NCBI RefSeq assembly: GCF_018613695.1
Contig: NZ_JAGGPR010000003.1
Span: 520,372 to 584,371, forward strand
Direction of reading: 5' to 3'
Length of the DNA: 64,000 nt
Source of the DNA: Arthrobacter sp. ISL-95
GTDB taxonomy: Bacteria > Actinomycetota > Actinomycetes > Actinomycetales > Micrococcaceae
The position numbers and the translations under genes are program-made. Of the stretch, positions 24,732 through 32,138 are shown piece after piece. Within the stretch, counting starts at the first letter, position 1; every line of letters begins with the position of its first letter. The notes under the pieces were generated by a model. It was given only the letters and a program-made list of their open reading frames with translations, had not been told where the DNA came from and ran no database searches.

Positions 24732-24953
24732 TCACCCTCCGTCCGAGCCGTTGCCGGTGGCCGAGGGTGGTGGGGCCGCATCCGGATCCAGGGGCGTGGG
24801 GAACTCGTCACCCGGGGCGTCAGGGACACCTTGGGCCGGCCGTTCCGGAGTCTCCCGGTCATTACCCTGGCCAGGCATTTCCTGCTCAGGGGTGGGAGTG
24901 CCGTAGCCGCCGGGTTCGCTCTCCGGGTCCACGCGGTGTTCGTCCTGGCTCAT
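24732..24953 (-). CDS. Small acidic hydrophilic protein, 73 aa
   Basis: ATG 24953 has a textbook AGGAGG five bases upstream. The product is short, acidic and Pro/Gly-rich (MSQDEHRVDPESEPGGYG, then TPEQEMPGQGNDRETPERP), with no hydrophobic segment and no Cys. It is likely intrinsically disordered, like hydrophilic stress proteins, but I recognise no family. It is divergent from the DUF6328-like gene (130 bp apart) within the DNA-maintenance block. Confidence 0.7.
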   Translation of the reverse strand: MSQDEHRVDPESEPGGYGTPTPEQEMPGQGNDRETPERPAQGVPDAPGDEFPTPLDPDAAPPPSATGNGSDGG

Positions 24954-25083
24954 TGCTTCCTCCTTGGAAATTGCCATGAGGCCCCGATGAAAAGATCGAG
25001 GGATGCTGACAGTTAGACCGTAGTCCCGTGTATGGTCGTCGTCTACCAAAACGTCTGCCAAAACCCGCCATGGAGGTGCACAG

Positions 25084-25608
25084 ATGATAGAGCCGGAGCA
25101 AGCTCCCAGGATCGGCAGGAACGAGTCCACCGAGGAGCGCATGGACCGCAACTGGATGGAGCTGATCCAGGAATTGAGGGTGCTCCAGACCGGTGTCCAG
25201 ATCCTGGGCGGCTTCCTGCTGACGCTACCCTTCCAGGAACGGTTCGAAGAGTTGGATGACTGGCAACGGAGCCTGTACCTCTTCAACGTGATGGTGGCAG
25301 CCCTGACCACCGTGCTCATCGTGCTCCCCGTCAGCGTTCATCGGCGCTTGTTCCGCAGGGGCCTTAAGGCAACACTCGTGTCCAGTGCGGACGTCGTCAC
25401 CAAGTGGGCGTTGGGCGGGGTAGCACTCCTGATCGTAGGCTCCGCCACTTTGGTGTTCGACTTCACGGCCGGCCGGACCGCAGGGCTGGTTGCGGGCGGC
25501 TTCATCATCCTGGTGCTCCTGCTCTTGGTGGTGGGAACACCGCTATGGCTCCACCGCCGCGCCGTCCGGAACGGCAACGGCAACGGCGGAGATGCAAGGG
25601 AGGTGTGA
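25084..25608 (+). CDS. DUF6328-like membrane protein
   Basis: The 174-aa protein has a charged N-terminus (RMDRNWMELIQELRVLQTGVQ) and four hydrophobic segments: LGGFLLTLPFQ, LFNVMVAALTTVLIVLP, WALGGVALLIVGSATLVF and LVAGGFIILVLLLLVVG. It ends in a Gly/Asn-rich tail. The NWMELIQELRVLQTGVQILGGFLL region is what I associate with DUF6328 (recognised from memory; the run is split here by reading). GGAGG seven bases upstream fixes ATG 25084. It lies 5 bp before the DUF6766-like gene, so they form an operon. The function is unknown. Confidence 0.75.
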   Translation: MIEPEQAPRIGRNESTEERMDRNWMELIQELRVLQTGVQILGGFLLTLPFQERFEELDDWQRSLYLFNVMVAALTTVLIVLPVSVHRRLFRRGLKATLVSSADVVTKWALGGVALLIVGSATLVFDFTAGRTAGLVAGGFIILVLLLLVVGTPLWLHRRAVRNGNGNGGDAREV

Positions 25609-25613
25609 ACAAC

Positions 25614-26321
25614 ATGCTGCGACCCGCTCATCATCACCAGAAGACCGGTGAGGACAAAAAACGCCATTGGGTGAAGGACCATGGGTTGTTGCTGGTCAAC
25701 GCGGGCCTTTTTGCGGTCTTCTTCGGCGGAATGATCCTTTCGGGAGCCGCCACGTATAGCGAAGAACAGCAAGCGCACGGCCAACAAGCCACAGGGCTCA
25801 CGGATTTCCTGGCCTCAGGCAGTTTCTGGGAAGCCGTGTTTGAGAACTGGGAGTCGGAGTTCCTTCAGATGGCCATGTACGTGGTCCTGACGGTTTTCCT
25901 GTTCCAGAGGGGCTCATCCGAGTCGAAGCCCGTGGATAAGGACGCTCCACAGGACGAGGACCCACGCGACGCCAAGATGACAACAAAGACCCCCTGGCCG
26001 GTCAGGCGTGGCGGGTGGGTGCTGAAGGTTTACGAACACTCGCTATCGGGGCTTCTGGCACTTTTGTTCCTGGTCTCCTTCTCCATGCACGCCGTAGGCG
26101 GGGCGGCCGCTTACAACGAGGAGCAGCTCAGCCATGGCCTTCCGGAGGTCTCCACGTGGGAATACATGGGTTCAAGCCAGTTCTGGTTCGAATCCTTCCA
26201 GAACTGGCAGAGCGAGTTCCTTGCCGTGGCCGTTCTGGTAGGCGCCTCCGTGTACCTCCGGGAACGTGGTTCGCCCGAGTCCAAACCCGTGGCGGAACCG
26301 CACTACGAAACAGGCGCTTAA
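25614..26321 (+). CDS. DUF6766-like membrane protein with internal duplication
   Basis: The 235-aa protein is built of two similar halves. Each has a membrane helix, then a loop YSEEQQAHG or YNEEQLSHG, then SFWEAVFENWESEFLQM or QFWFESFQNWQSEFLAV, a second helix, and an end motif RGSSESKP or RGSPESKP. About 30 polar residues link them. I associate this with DUF6766 from memory. The conserved NWxSEFL motif at the start of helices 2 and 4 and the EEQxxHG loop are probably functional. It is operonic with the DUF6328-like gene and precedes a Rho-N-like gene. The role is unknown. Confidence 0.78.
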   Translation: MLRPAHHHQKTGEDKKRHWVKDHGLLLVNAGLFAVFFGGMILSGAATYSEEQQAHGQQATGLTDFLASGSFWEAVFENWESEFLQMAMYVVLTVFLFQRGSSESKPVDKDAPQDEDPRDAKMTTKTPWPVRRGGWVLKVYEHSLSGLLALLFLVSFSMHAVGGAAAYNEEQLSHGLPEVSTWEYMGSSQFWFESFQNWQSEFLAVAVLVGASVYLRERGSPESKPVAEPHYETGA

Positions 26322-26339
26322 AGAGAAAGGAAACACATC

Positions 26340-26606
26340 ATGCCGGGAAAAAAGAATTCCAGTTTGAAGGACCCAAAGCTCTATGAAGACCTTCGCGAGG
26401 ATGGCGCTTCCAAGGAGAAGGCAGCACGCGTCTCCAATGCCGCCGCAGCCAAAGGCCGCAAGGAAGTGGGCAGCACGGGCGGAAAGTCCGGTGACTACGA
26501 CGACTGGACTGTGGACAAATTGAAGTCACGCGCTAAAGAACTGGGCCTCACAGATTATTCGGACAAGAAGAAATCCGAGCTTATTTCCATGCTGCGTAAG
26601 CACTAG
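26340..26606 (+). CDS. DUF7218-like protein with Rho-N/SAP-type C-terminus
   Basis: The 88-aa basic protein starts MPGKKNSSLKDPKLYEDL, followed by a Lys/Ala-rich helix (GASKEKAARVSNAAAAKGRK) and a Gly-rich linker. It ends in a small helical motif, WTVDKLKSRAKELGLTDYSD then KKSELISMLRKH, the Rho N-terminal/SAP-like fold that binds nucleic acid. GAGAAAGGAAAC precedes ATG 26340. It lies 18 bp after the DUF6766-like gene and before a terminator. DNA or RNA binding is a fair inference; the biological role is not known. Confidence 0.78.
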   Translation: MPGKKNSSLKDPKLYEDLREDGASKEKAARVSNAAAAKGRKEVGSTGGKSGDYDDWTVDKLKSRAKELGLTDYSDKKKSELISMLRKH

Positions 26607-26621
26607 CACTCAGGAAAGAAG

Positions 26622-26658
26622 GAAAGCAGCGGCCGCCCTGACGGCGCCCGCTGCTTTC
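26622..26658 (+). terminator. Terminator between the DUF7218-like gene and ku
   Basis: GAAAGCAGCGG (26622-26632) pairs with CCGCTGCTTTC (26648-26658), followed by TTGATTTT. It sits between convergent genes; read on the other strand a GAAAGCAGCGG arm is preceded by a purine run, so it may serve both. Confidence 0.85.
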
Positions 26659-26689
26659 TTGATTTTCATCGATAGATTACGACGCCGGT

Positions 26690-27556
26690 TCACGCCTTTT
26701 TCTTGGCCCGCGCCTTTGGCTTGCTGGCAGTTTTGCTGGCGGCAGCGGCGTCGTCGTCCGCTTTTTCCTTGCCGCGCTTCTTGTCCAGGCTCCGTTTGAG
26801 GGCTTCCATGAGGTCGATGACGTCGCCGCCTTCCCCCTCGCCTTCCGTGGCACCGAAAGTCGCCTCGGTATCCAGTGCCTCGCCCTTTTCCAGTTTGGCC
26901 TCGATCAATGTTCGGAGCTGCGCTTGATAATCATCGGTGTATTCATCGGGGTCAAAGTCGTGCGCCATGGATTCCACCAGGGCGGAGGACATTTCCAGTT
27001 CCTTGTCCGAGATCTTGATGTCTGTCTCCAGCGACGGGAACTTGGCCTCGCGGACCTCATCACCCCACAGGAGCGCCTGCAGCAACAGCACATCCCCACG
27101 CACCCGCAGCGCACCCAAACGGGTCTTCTGCCGCAGCGCGTACTGGACAATGGCGATCCTGTCCGTGTCCTCCAACGTCTGCCTCAGCAACATATAGGCC
27201 TTGGGCGATTTGGAGTCCGGCTCCAGGAAATAGCTGCGCTCGTACATGATGGGGTCCAGCTGCTCCGCGGGGATAAACTCCACCACTTCAATTTCGCGGC
27301 TGTTCTCCTCCGGCAAAGACTTCAGTTCCGCAGACGTCAGGACAACGGTGCGGCCTTCTTCTTCGTAGGCCTTATCAATATCATCGTACGCCACAACGTC
27401 ACCGCAAATTTCGCATTTCCGTTGGTATCTAATGCGCCCGCCGTCCTTATTGTGGACTTGGTGCAGGCCAATATCGTGATCCTCCGTGGCACTGTAGAGC
27501 TTCACTGGTACGTTGACCAGACCGAACGCGATAGATCCCTTCCATATGGCCCTCAT
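26690..27556 (-). CDS. ku: Ku DNA end-binding protein
   Basis: The 288-aa bacterial Ku homodimer subunit starts MRAIWKGSIAFGLVNVPVKL with the family N-terminus. It has YQRKCEICGDVV, DRIAIVQYALRQKTRLGALR and DYTDDYQAQLRTLIEAK-like core elements, and ends in a Lys/Ala-rich DNA-binding tail (SKPKARAKKKA). It rings broken DNA ends and recruits LigD for non-homologous end joining. ATG 27556 is the conserved family start. ligD is divergent with only 38 bp between start codons, so their promoters overlap each other's coding sequence. Confidence 0.94.
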   Translation of the reverse strand: MRAIWKGSIAFGLVNVPVKLYSATEDHDIGLHQVHNKDGGRIRYQRKCEICGDVVAYDDIDKAYEEEGRTVVLTSAELKSLPEENSREIEVVEFIPAEQLDPIMYERSYFLEPDSKSPKAYMLLRQTLEDTDRIAIVQYALRQKTRLGALRVRGDVLLLQALLWGDEVREAKFPSLETDIKISDKELEMSSALVESMAHDFDPDEYTDDYQAQLRTLIEAKLEKGEALDTEATFGATEGEGEGGDVIDLMEALKRSLDKKRGKEKADDDAAAASKTASKPKARAKKKA

Positions 27557-27594
27557 GCACCCAGTCAACAGCACAACACAGCAGAGGAGAAGAG

Positions 27595-30138
27595 GTGGCA
27601 GGCAAGCAACAGGAGCGGGTGAACGTGGAAGGCCACGAACTCACCCTCACCAATCTGGGCAAAATCATCTACCCGGACACCGGCACTACCAAGGCCGAAG
27701 TTCTGGAGTACTACGCCGCGGTGGCACCGTTCCTGATCCCCGCCGCTGCGAATCGGCCCGTCACCCGCAAGCGCTGGGTCAACGGAGTGGGCACCGCCGA
27801 AAACCCCGGGCAAGTCTTCTTCCAGAAAAACCTTGAGGACTCCGCACCCAAGTGGATTCCCCGTGCCGCCATTCAGCATTCGGACCACACCAACGTCTAT
27901 CCCATGGTCAACAACCTGGCCACTCTCACGTGGATGGCCCAAATCGCGTCTTTGGAAATCCACGTTCCGCAGTGGCAAGTGGACCCTTCGGGGAAGCCGC
28001 TCCGTCCCGACCGCTTCGTCCTGGACCTCGACCCCGGGCCTGGCGCCGGTCTGCCCGAGTGTGTTGAAGTGGCCAAACTGGCCCGCTCCATCCTGCAGGA
28101 CATGGGCATGGACCCCGTCCCTGTCACCAGCGGCAGCAAAGGCATCCACCTCTACACCGGTCTGGACGGGACGTTAAAGTCCGATCAAGTGTCCGCCTTC
28201 GCCAAAGAGCTCGCCCGCGCCTTGGAATCGGACCACCCAGAACTGGTGGTCAGCGACATGAAGAAGTCCCTCCGCCATGGCAAGGTACTGGTGGACTGGA
28301 GCCAGAACAGCGGGAATAAGACCACCATCGTCCCCTATTCACTTCGCGGAAAAGCACGGCCTACCGTGGCGGCGCCGCGTACGTGGCGGGAGCTCGCCTC
28401 CGCCTCGCTGGAGCACCTGGACTACCTGGCCGTCATGAAGCGGGTCAAGACAGGCAAGGATCATTTCGCACCGATTTCCGAAAGGCATCTGCCGCCTCAC
28501 GGGGAGGATGAGAAGGACGACGGCGGCGCCCCCCGTGAGCGGGTGGTGACGGTGGAGAACCGTCTCGCCAAGTACGTTGGGATGCGCGATCCGGACAAAA
28601 CCCCGGAGCCGTTCCCGTCGTCGTCGTCGGCTGTTTCCAGCGGGACGTCCGGGCGTTCGTCTTCAGACCAGCCAAAGCCGGGCGACCCTCCGCCACCGGG
28701 CGGCATCTTTGTCATCCAGGAGCACCACGCCCGCCGTTATCACTTGGACCTGCGCCTGGAGCACAACGGCGTCCTGGCGTCGTGGGCGTTGCCGCGTGGT
28801 GTTCCGGAAACCCCCGACCGCAACAACCTTGCTGTCCATACCGAAGACCACCCCATGGAGTACGCGAGCTTCGCGGGAATCATTCCCAAGGGCGAGTACG
28901 GAGCAGGGACCATGACCATCTGGGATCGGGGCGAATACACCTGCGAGAAATGGCGTGACGGCAAGGAAGTGATCGCCACCCTCACCGGCGAACCCGGTGG
29001 TGGCCTCGGCGGCACCAAACGGTTCGCGCTCATCAATACTGGTCAGAACTGGCTGATCCACCTGATGAAGGAGCAACCGGGAGGGCGGCATGGAGGTCCG
29101 TCTGCGGGCAAAGCCGTGGCACCCAAACCCGAGCCGGCGCAGCCCTCTCCGTCCGAGCCGGTTGTTCCCCAGCCCATGCCAAATTACACCCCCATGCTCG
29201 CCACCTCAGGCACCACCGCCGATCTCCGCGGCGATGATTGGCTGTATGAGCTGAAATGGGACGGGATCCGGGCGATCATTACTGGCACGGAGGGCAAGAT
29301 CCGGCTCATGAGCCGCAACGGGAACGATCTCACAGCCACCTACCCGGAATTGACTGACCGCGCGTGCTGGCCTGATGGAGACTTCGTGGCGGACGGCGAG
29401 ATTGTGGCACTCGGAAAGGGGTCCAGGCCGGATTTTGGGCGGTTGCAGCTCCGGATGAACCTGGTCAAGACTGCTGACATTGAGCGGGCAAGGGCATCAG
29501 TTCCGGTGCAGCTCATGCTGTTCGACCTTCTATACGACGACGGCGCGGACCTGAGCGGGCTGCCGTTCCGCGAACGTCGCGAGAAGCTTTCCGGGTTTGC
29601 GGAGCGTCTGCGCAAGGGTTGTCCAATGCATCTATCGGCGGTTCTGGACCACGACGTCGAGGACCTCATGACCAGCGCCGGCGAACTTGGCCTGGAAGGT
29701 GTCATGGCCAAGAAGGCTGATGCACGCTACGTCATCGGACGCCGCAGCAGGTCCTGGATCAAACTGAAGCTGGAGCAAAGCCAGGAAGTGGTGGTAGGCG
29801 GTTGGCGGCCCGGCGCAGGGGCTCGGGGCGGAACTTTCGGGGCGCTGCTGCTGGGCATCCCCGACGGCGACAAACTGCACTACGTGGGCCGCGTGGGCAC
29901 TGGCTTCAAGGACTGGCAACTCCGGGATGTCATGGAGCATCTTGAACCGCGGGTGGTGGGAGAGTCCCCGTTCGCGGACATTCCCCGGGAGGATGCGGCG
30001 GGTGCCACGTGGGTCACCCCTGAGCTGGTGGCCGAGGTGACTTTCGGTGAATGGACGGGCCCCGGCCGGCTACGTCATCCCGTGTGGCGCGGGTGGCGTC
30101 CGGACAAGTCCCCTGACGACGTAAGCCAGCCCAACTAA
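27595..30138 (+). CDS. ligD: Multifunctional NHEJ DNA ligase LigD
   Basis: The 847-aa protein has three domains in mycobacterial order. The primase-polymerase (residues 1 to about 290) has FVLDLDPGPGAG for the metal-binding Asp pair and SGSKGIHLYTGL. The 3'-phosphoesterase (about 365-480) has FVIQEHHARRYHLDLRLEHNG (split by reading) and WALPRGVP. The ATP-dependent ligase (about 520-840) has adenylated K554 in YELKWDGIRA, DGEIVAL and GVMAKKADARY. It fills, trims and seals double-strand breaks held by Ku. The GTG 27595 start has AGGAGA upstream. The last codons and the stop lie in a 78-bp palindrome. Confidence 0.94.
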   Translation: MAGKQQERVNVEGHELTLTNLGKIIYPDTGTTKAEVLEYYAAVAPFLIPAAANRPVTRKRWVNGVGTAENPGQVFFQKNLEDSAPKWIPRAAIQHSDHTNVYPMVNNLATLTWMAQIASLEIHVPQWQVDPSGKPLRPDRFVLDLDPGPGAGLPECVEVAKLARSILQDMGMDPVPVTSGSKGIHLYTGLDGTLKSDQVSAFAKELARALESDHPELVVSDMKKSLRHGKVLVDWSQNSGNKTTIVPYSLRGKARPTVAAPRTWRELASASLEHLDYLAVMKRVKTGKDHFAPISERHLPPHGEDEKDDGGAPRERVVTVENRLAKYVGMRDPDKTPEPFPSSSSAVSSGTSGRSSSDQPKPGDPPPPGGIFVIQEHHARRYHLDLRLEHNGVLASWALPRGVPETPDRNNLAVHTEDHPMEYASFAGIIPKGEYGAGTMTIWDRGEYTCEKWRDGKEVIATLTGEPGGGLGGTKRFALINTGQNWLIHLMKEQPGGRHGGPSAGKAVAPKPEPAQPSPSEPVVPQPMPNYTPMLATSGTTADLRGDDWLYELKWDGIRAIITGTEGKIRLMSRNGNDLTATYPELTDRACWPDGDFVADGEIVALGKGSRPDFGRLQLRMNLVKTADIERARASVPVQLMLFDLLYDDGADLSGLPFRERREKLSGFAERLRKGCPMHLSAVLDHDVEDLMTSAGELGLEGVMAKKADARYVIGRRSRSWIKLKLEQSQEVVVGGWRPGAGARGGTFGALLLGIPDGDKLHYVGRVGTGFKDWQLRDVMEHLEPRVVGESPFADIPREDAAGATWVTPELVAEVTFGEWTGPGRLRHPVWRGWRPDKSPDDVSQPN

Positions 30139-30201
30139 GTCGCATTTGTGCGCGTTTTGAGGGCTCAAAACGCGCTGTGCTGCGACCTAGTTGGGCTGGC
30201 T
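30124..30201. repeat. 78-bp imperfect palindrome over the ligD stop codon
   Basis: Two 38-nt arms around GG are complementary at 32 of 38 positions. The outer block AGCCAGCCCAACTA and its mirror TAGTTGGGCTGGCT pair fully. GTCGCA/TGCGAC pairs next, then a 5-nt mismatched bubble, then GCGCGTTTTGAG with CTCAAAACGCGC. The left outer arm encodes the final LigD residues (SQPN) and the TAA. It would fold into a very strong cruciform or RNA hairpin and may terminate ligD. The layout also fits a dispersed palindromic element. Confidence 0.8.
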
Positions 30202-30245
30202 ACGCGGTTGGTTCCGTTAGTGCGGGGTTGGTTCGGGTGAGGCTA

Positions 30246-30506
30246 TTAGGAGGAGTGCGGCATCTGCGGGCGGCTGGTCCTGTGGATCGCCGTCACAGCT
30301 GCTCCGTGGCCCATGCGGCCGTGGGCTTGGTCTCGATCCTTCGGGTGCCGGCGTTTACCATTGCCGTCCGGCCACTGCTTGCTCTGGTCGGAGCCCAAAG
30401 CAACGGCAATGGTGGTCGGCTCGGGCATCGGGGCCATGTCCATGGACTCCACCAGGTGGCTTGCAACCTCAGGATTGATGCGTTCAGACTCGTGATTCGC
30501 AGTCAT
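30246..30506 (-). CDS. Small hydrophilic protein, 86 aa
   Basis: ATG 30506 has GGAAAGGAAG upstream. The protein starts MTANHESERINPEVASHLVE and continues to a polar His/Arg/Lys-rich tail (KQWPDGNGKRRHPKDRDQ). It has no membrane segment and one Met-rich turn (MDMAPMPEP). I know no family. The N-terminal MTAN resembles the next small gene upstream, perhaps by chance. It lies convergent to ligD, behind the palindrome. Its composition and codon use are compatible with a real but poorly conserved gene. Confidence 0.55.
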   Translation of the reverse strand: MTANHESERINPEVASHLVESMDMAPMPEPTTIAVALGSDQSKQWPDGNGKRRHPKDRDQAHGRMGHGAAVTAIHRTSRPQMPHSS

Positions 30507-30573
30507 GGTTCTTCCTTTCCAGTGTGCCTGTATTTTCAGTGTGCCTGCTTGACCAAATGCTTCTCAGCAGTTT

Positions 30574-30774
30574 TTACCAGCGGACTTTCTTCTCGGTCTT
30601 GGCCTGCTTGCCGCTGGCGGAGGTGGGCTTGTGGCCCTTACCGGTGCTTTGCCAGCCGGCCGGAGCACCGCCCCCTGACTTGCTCGCCAGCATGGCCTTC
30701 TGGGCGTCGGTCAGCTTGGACTTGATGCCGCCGGCGGCCGGGGTCTTTTTGTTTTCGGAAGGGTTGGCAGTCAT
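30574..30774 (-). CDS. Small basic hydrophilic protein, 66 aa
   Basis: ATG 30774 has AGGAG eight bases upstream. The product is Lys/Gly/Ser-rich and likely disordered: KSKLTDAQKAMLASKSGGGA, then PAGWQSTGKGHKPTS and a basic end TEKKVRW. It recalls small basic conserved actinobacterial proteins of unknown function. It is transcribed towards the 86-aa gene (67 bp apart), at the edge of the Ku/LigD block. No domain can be assigned. Confidence 0.65.
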   Translation of the reverse strand: MTANPSENKKTPAAGGIKSKLTDAQKAMLASKSGGGAPAGWQSTGKGHKPTSASGKQAKTEKKVRW

Positions 30775-31068
30775 ATGTGGACTCCTAAAAGTGTGAGTCC
30801 TGAAGAGACACGTATCCTATGTCGTCGCGGTTCGGGAAAAGGCGTCGAGAACGGGAACGGCATGGAGGCAGGGCCTCAACAGGCGTGGATTTTTGTCGGG
30901 TGAAACTCGGCTGCGCCGCTCAGGGCGAGGCCGGTCTACTCAAAAATCAGTGTTCCCATGTTTCATACCCTAACTAAGACCCGGCAGATTTGTGAACCCC
31001 TCACCTGCAGCATCTTTGAACCCGGCTTCCAACCCCACCGGAATTCCTCCTCGGCTAGCATGGCAAAC

Positions 31069-31875
31069 GTGACCCGGAGAGCATCGATTGCCACCGCATT
31101 GCGGGCCGCCGGCTGCGTTTTCGCGGAGGACGAAGCCCGGCTCCTCATGGACGCCGCCCGCTATCCGGACGAGCTCCGTCAGATGGTGGACCAGCGCCTC
31201 AGCGGACTGCCTTTGGAACACATTGTGGGGTGGGCGGATTTCTGTGGGAGGCGCATGACCGTCAGCCCGGGGGTGTTCGTGCCCCGGCGTCGCACGGAGT
31301 TCCTGGTCCGGAAGGCCGCTTCGATCGCCAAGCCCGGCGCCGTCGTCGTGGATCTCTGCTGCGGTTCCGGGGCGATAGGTGCAGCGGTGAGCGATCTCTT
31401 GGGGAGCTGCGAGCTGCACGCCGCGGACATCGACCCCGCTGCGGTCCGGTGCGCGCGGCGCAACGTGGAGCCCCGTGGCGGGCTGGTCCATCAGGGCGAT
31501 CTGTTTGACGCGCTCCCCGGGGAACTATGCGGAAAAGTGGACCTGCTGCTGGCGAACGCGCCGTATGTTCCCACAGGGTCACTCGGAATGATGCCGCCGG
31601 AGGCACGCCTTCACGAGCCGAGAATAGCGCTCGACGGCGGCGCTGACGGTTTGGAGGTTCAGCGTCGCGTTGCGCTGGGGGCGGCTCAGTGGCTGGCATC
31701 GGGTGGGTTCTTGGTGATGGAAACCTCGGGGCAGCAGGCGCTGGCGACGGCGGGGATTCTGGACGAGGTAGGGCTGCTCGCGGACGTGACGTGGGACGAA
31801 GACGTAGCTGCCACCGTAGTGATCGGTTCGAAGGAACCCTGGAGCCAGAAAGCGGCTCGATCCATCAGCTTTTAG
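31069..31875 (+). CDS. PrmC/HemK-related putative glutamine methyltransferase
   Basis: The 268-aa protein has an N-terminal helical domain and a class I methyltransferase with VVDLCCGSGAIGAAVSD as the SAM loop. The catalytic motif is NAPYVPT, where true PrmC has NPPY. It also has MPPEARLHEPRIALDGGADGL. Those features match the PrmC-related group described in TIGRFAMs as putative protein-(glutamine-N5) methyltransferase of unknown substrate (from memory). GTG 31069 is chosen because TAGCAT ends 7 nt upstream (leaderless); ATG 31060 and longer frames are alternatives. The target protein is unknown. Confidence 0.8.
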   Translation: MTRRASIATALRAAGCVFAEDEARLLMDAARYPDELRQMVDQRLSGLPLEHIVGWADFCGRRMTVSPGVFVPRRRTEFLVRKAASIAKPGAVVVDLCCGSGAIGAAVSDLLGSCELHAADIDPAAVRCARRNVEPRGGLVHQGDLFDALPGELCGKVDLLLANAPYVPTGSLGMMPPEARLHEPRIALDGGADGLEVQRRVALGAAQWLASGGFLVMETSGQQALATAGILDEVGLLADVTWDEDVAATVVIGSKEPWSQKAARSISF

Positions 31876-32138
31876 GCCCGAAAAGCCCCGATTACGTGGG
31901 TGCAGCTAAACAATTTGGTAACAACGTGCTCCGCAGGGCAAAAACGGCGCCGGATCCGCATGGCTGCGGGGCAAGAGCGGGTAATGAGATGCAACACAGC
32001 TAGGCAATTTGCACCCTCTTTAGGGCCAAAAATCGGATCTCAACTCGGGTTTTTGGTCCAAAACGCGTAAAATTGAAACCCTGCCCAGAGCGGGGCAGCA
32101 GAAGTCGCAAGCAAATGACCTCCCTAGGAGAAGCCCAA

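Noticed and set aside
30888..30953. GATTTTTG / CAAAAATC inverted repeat near 30890-30953
   Set aside because: Arms are short, about 50 nt apart, and AT-rich by themselves; not convincing as terminator or operator.
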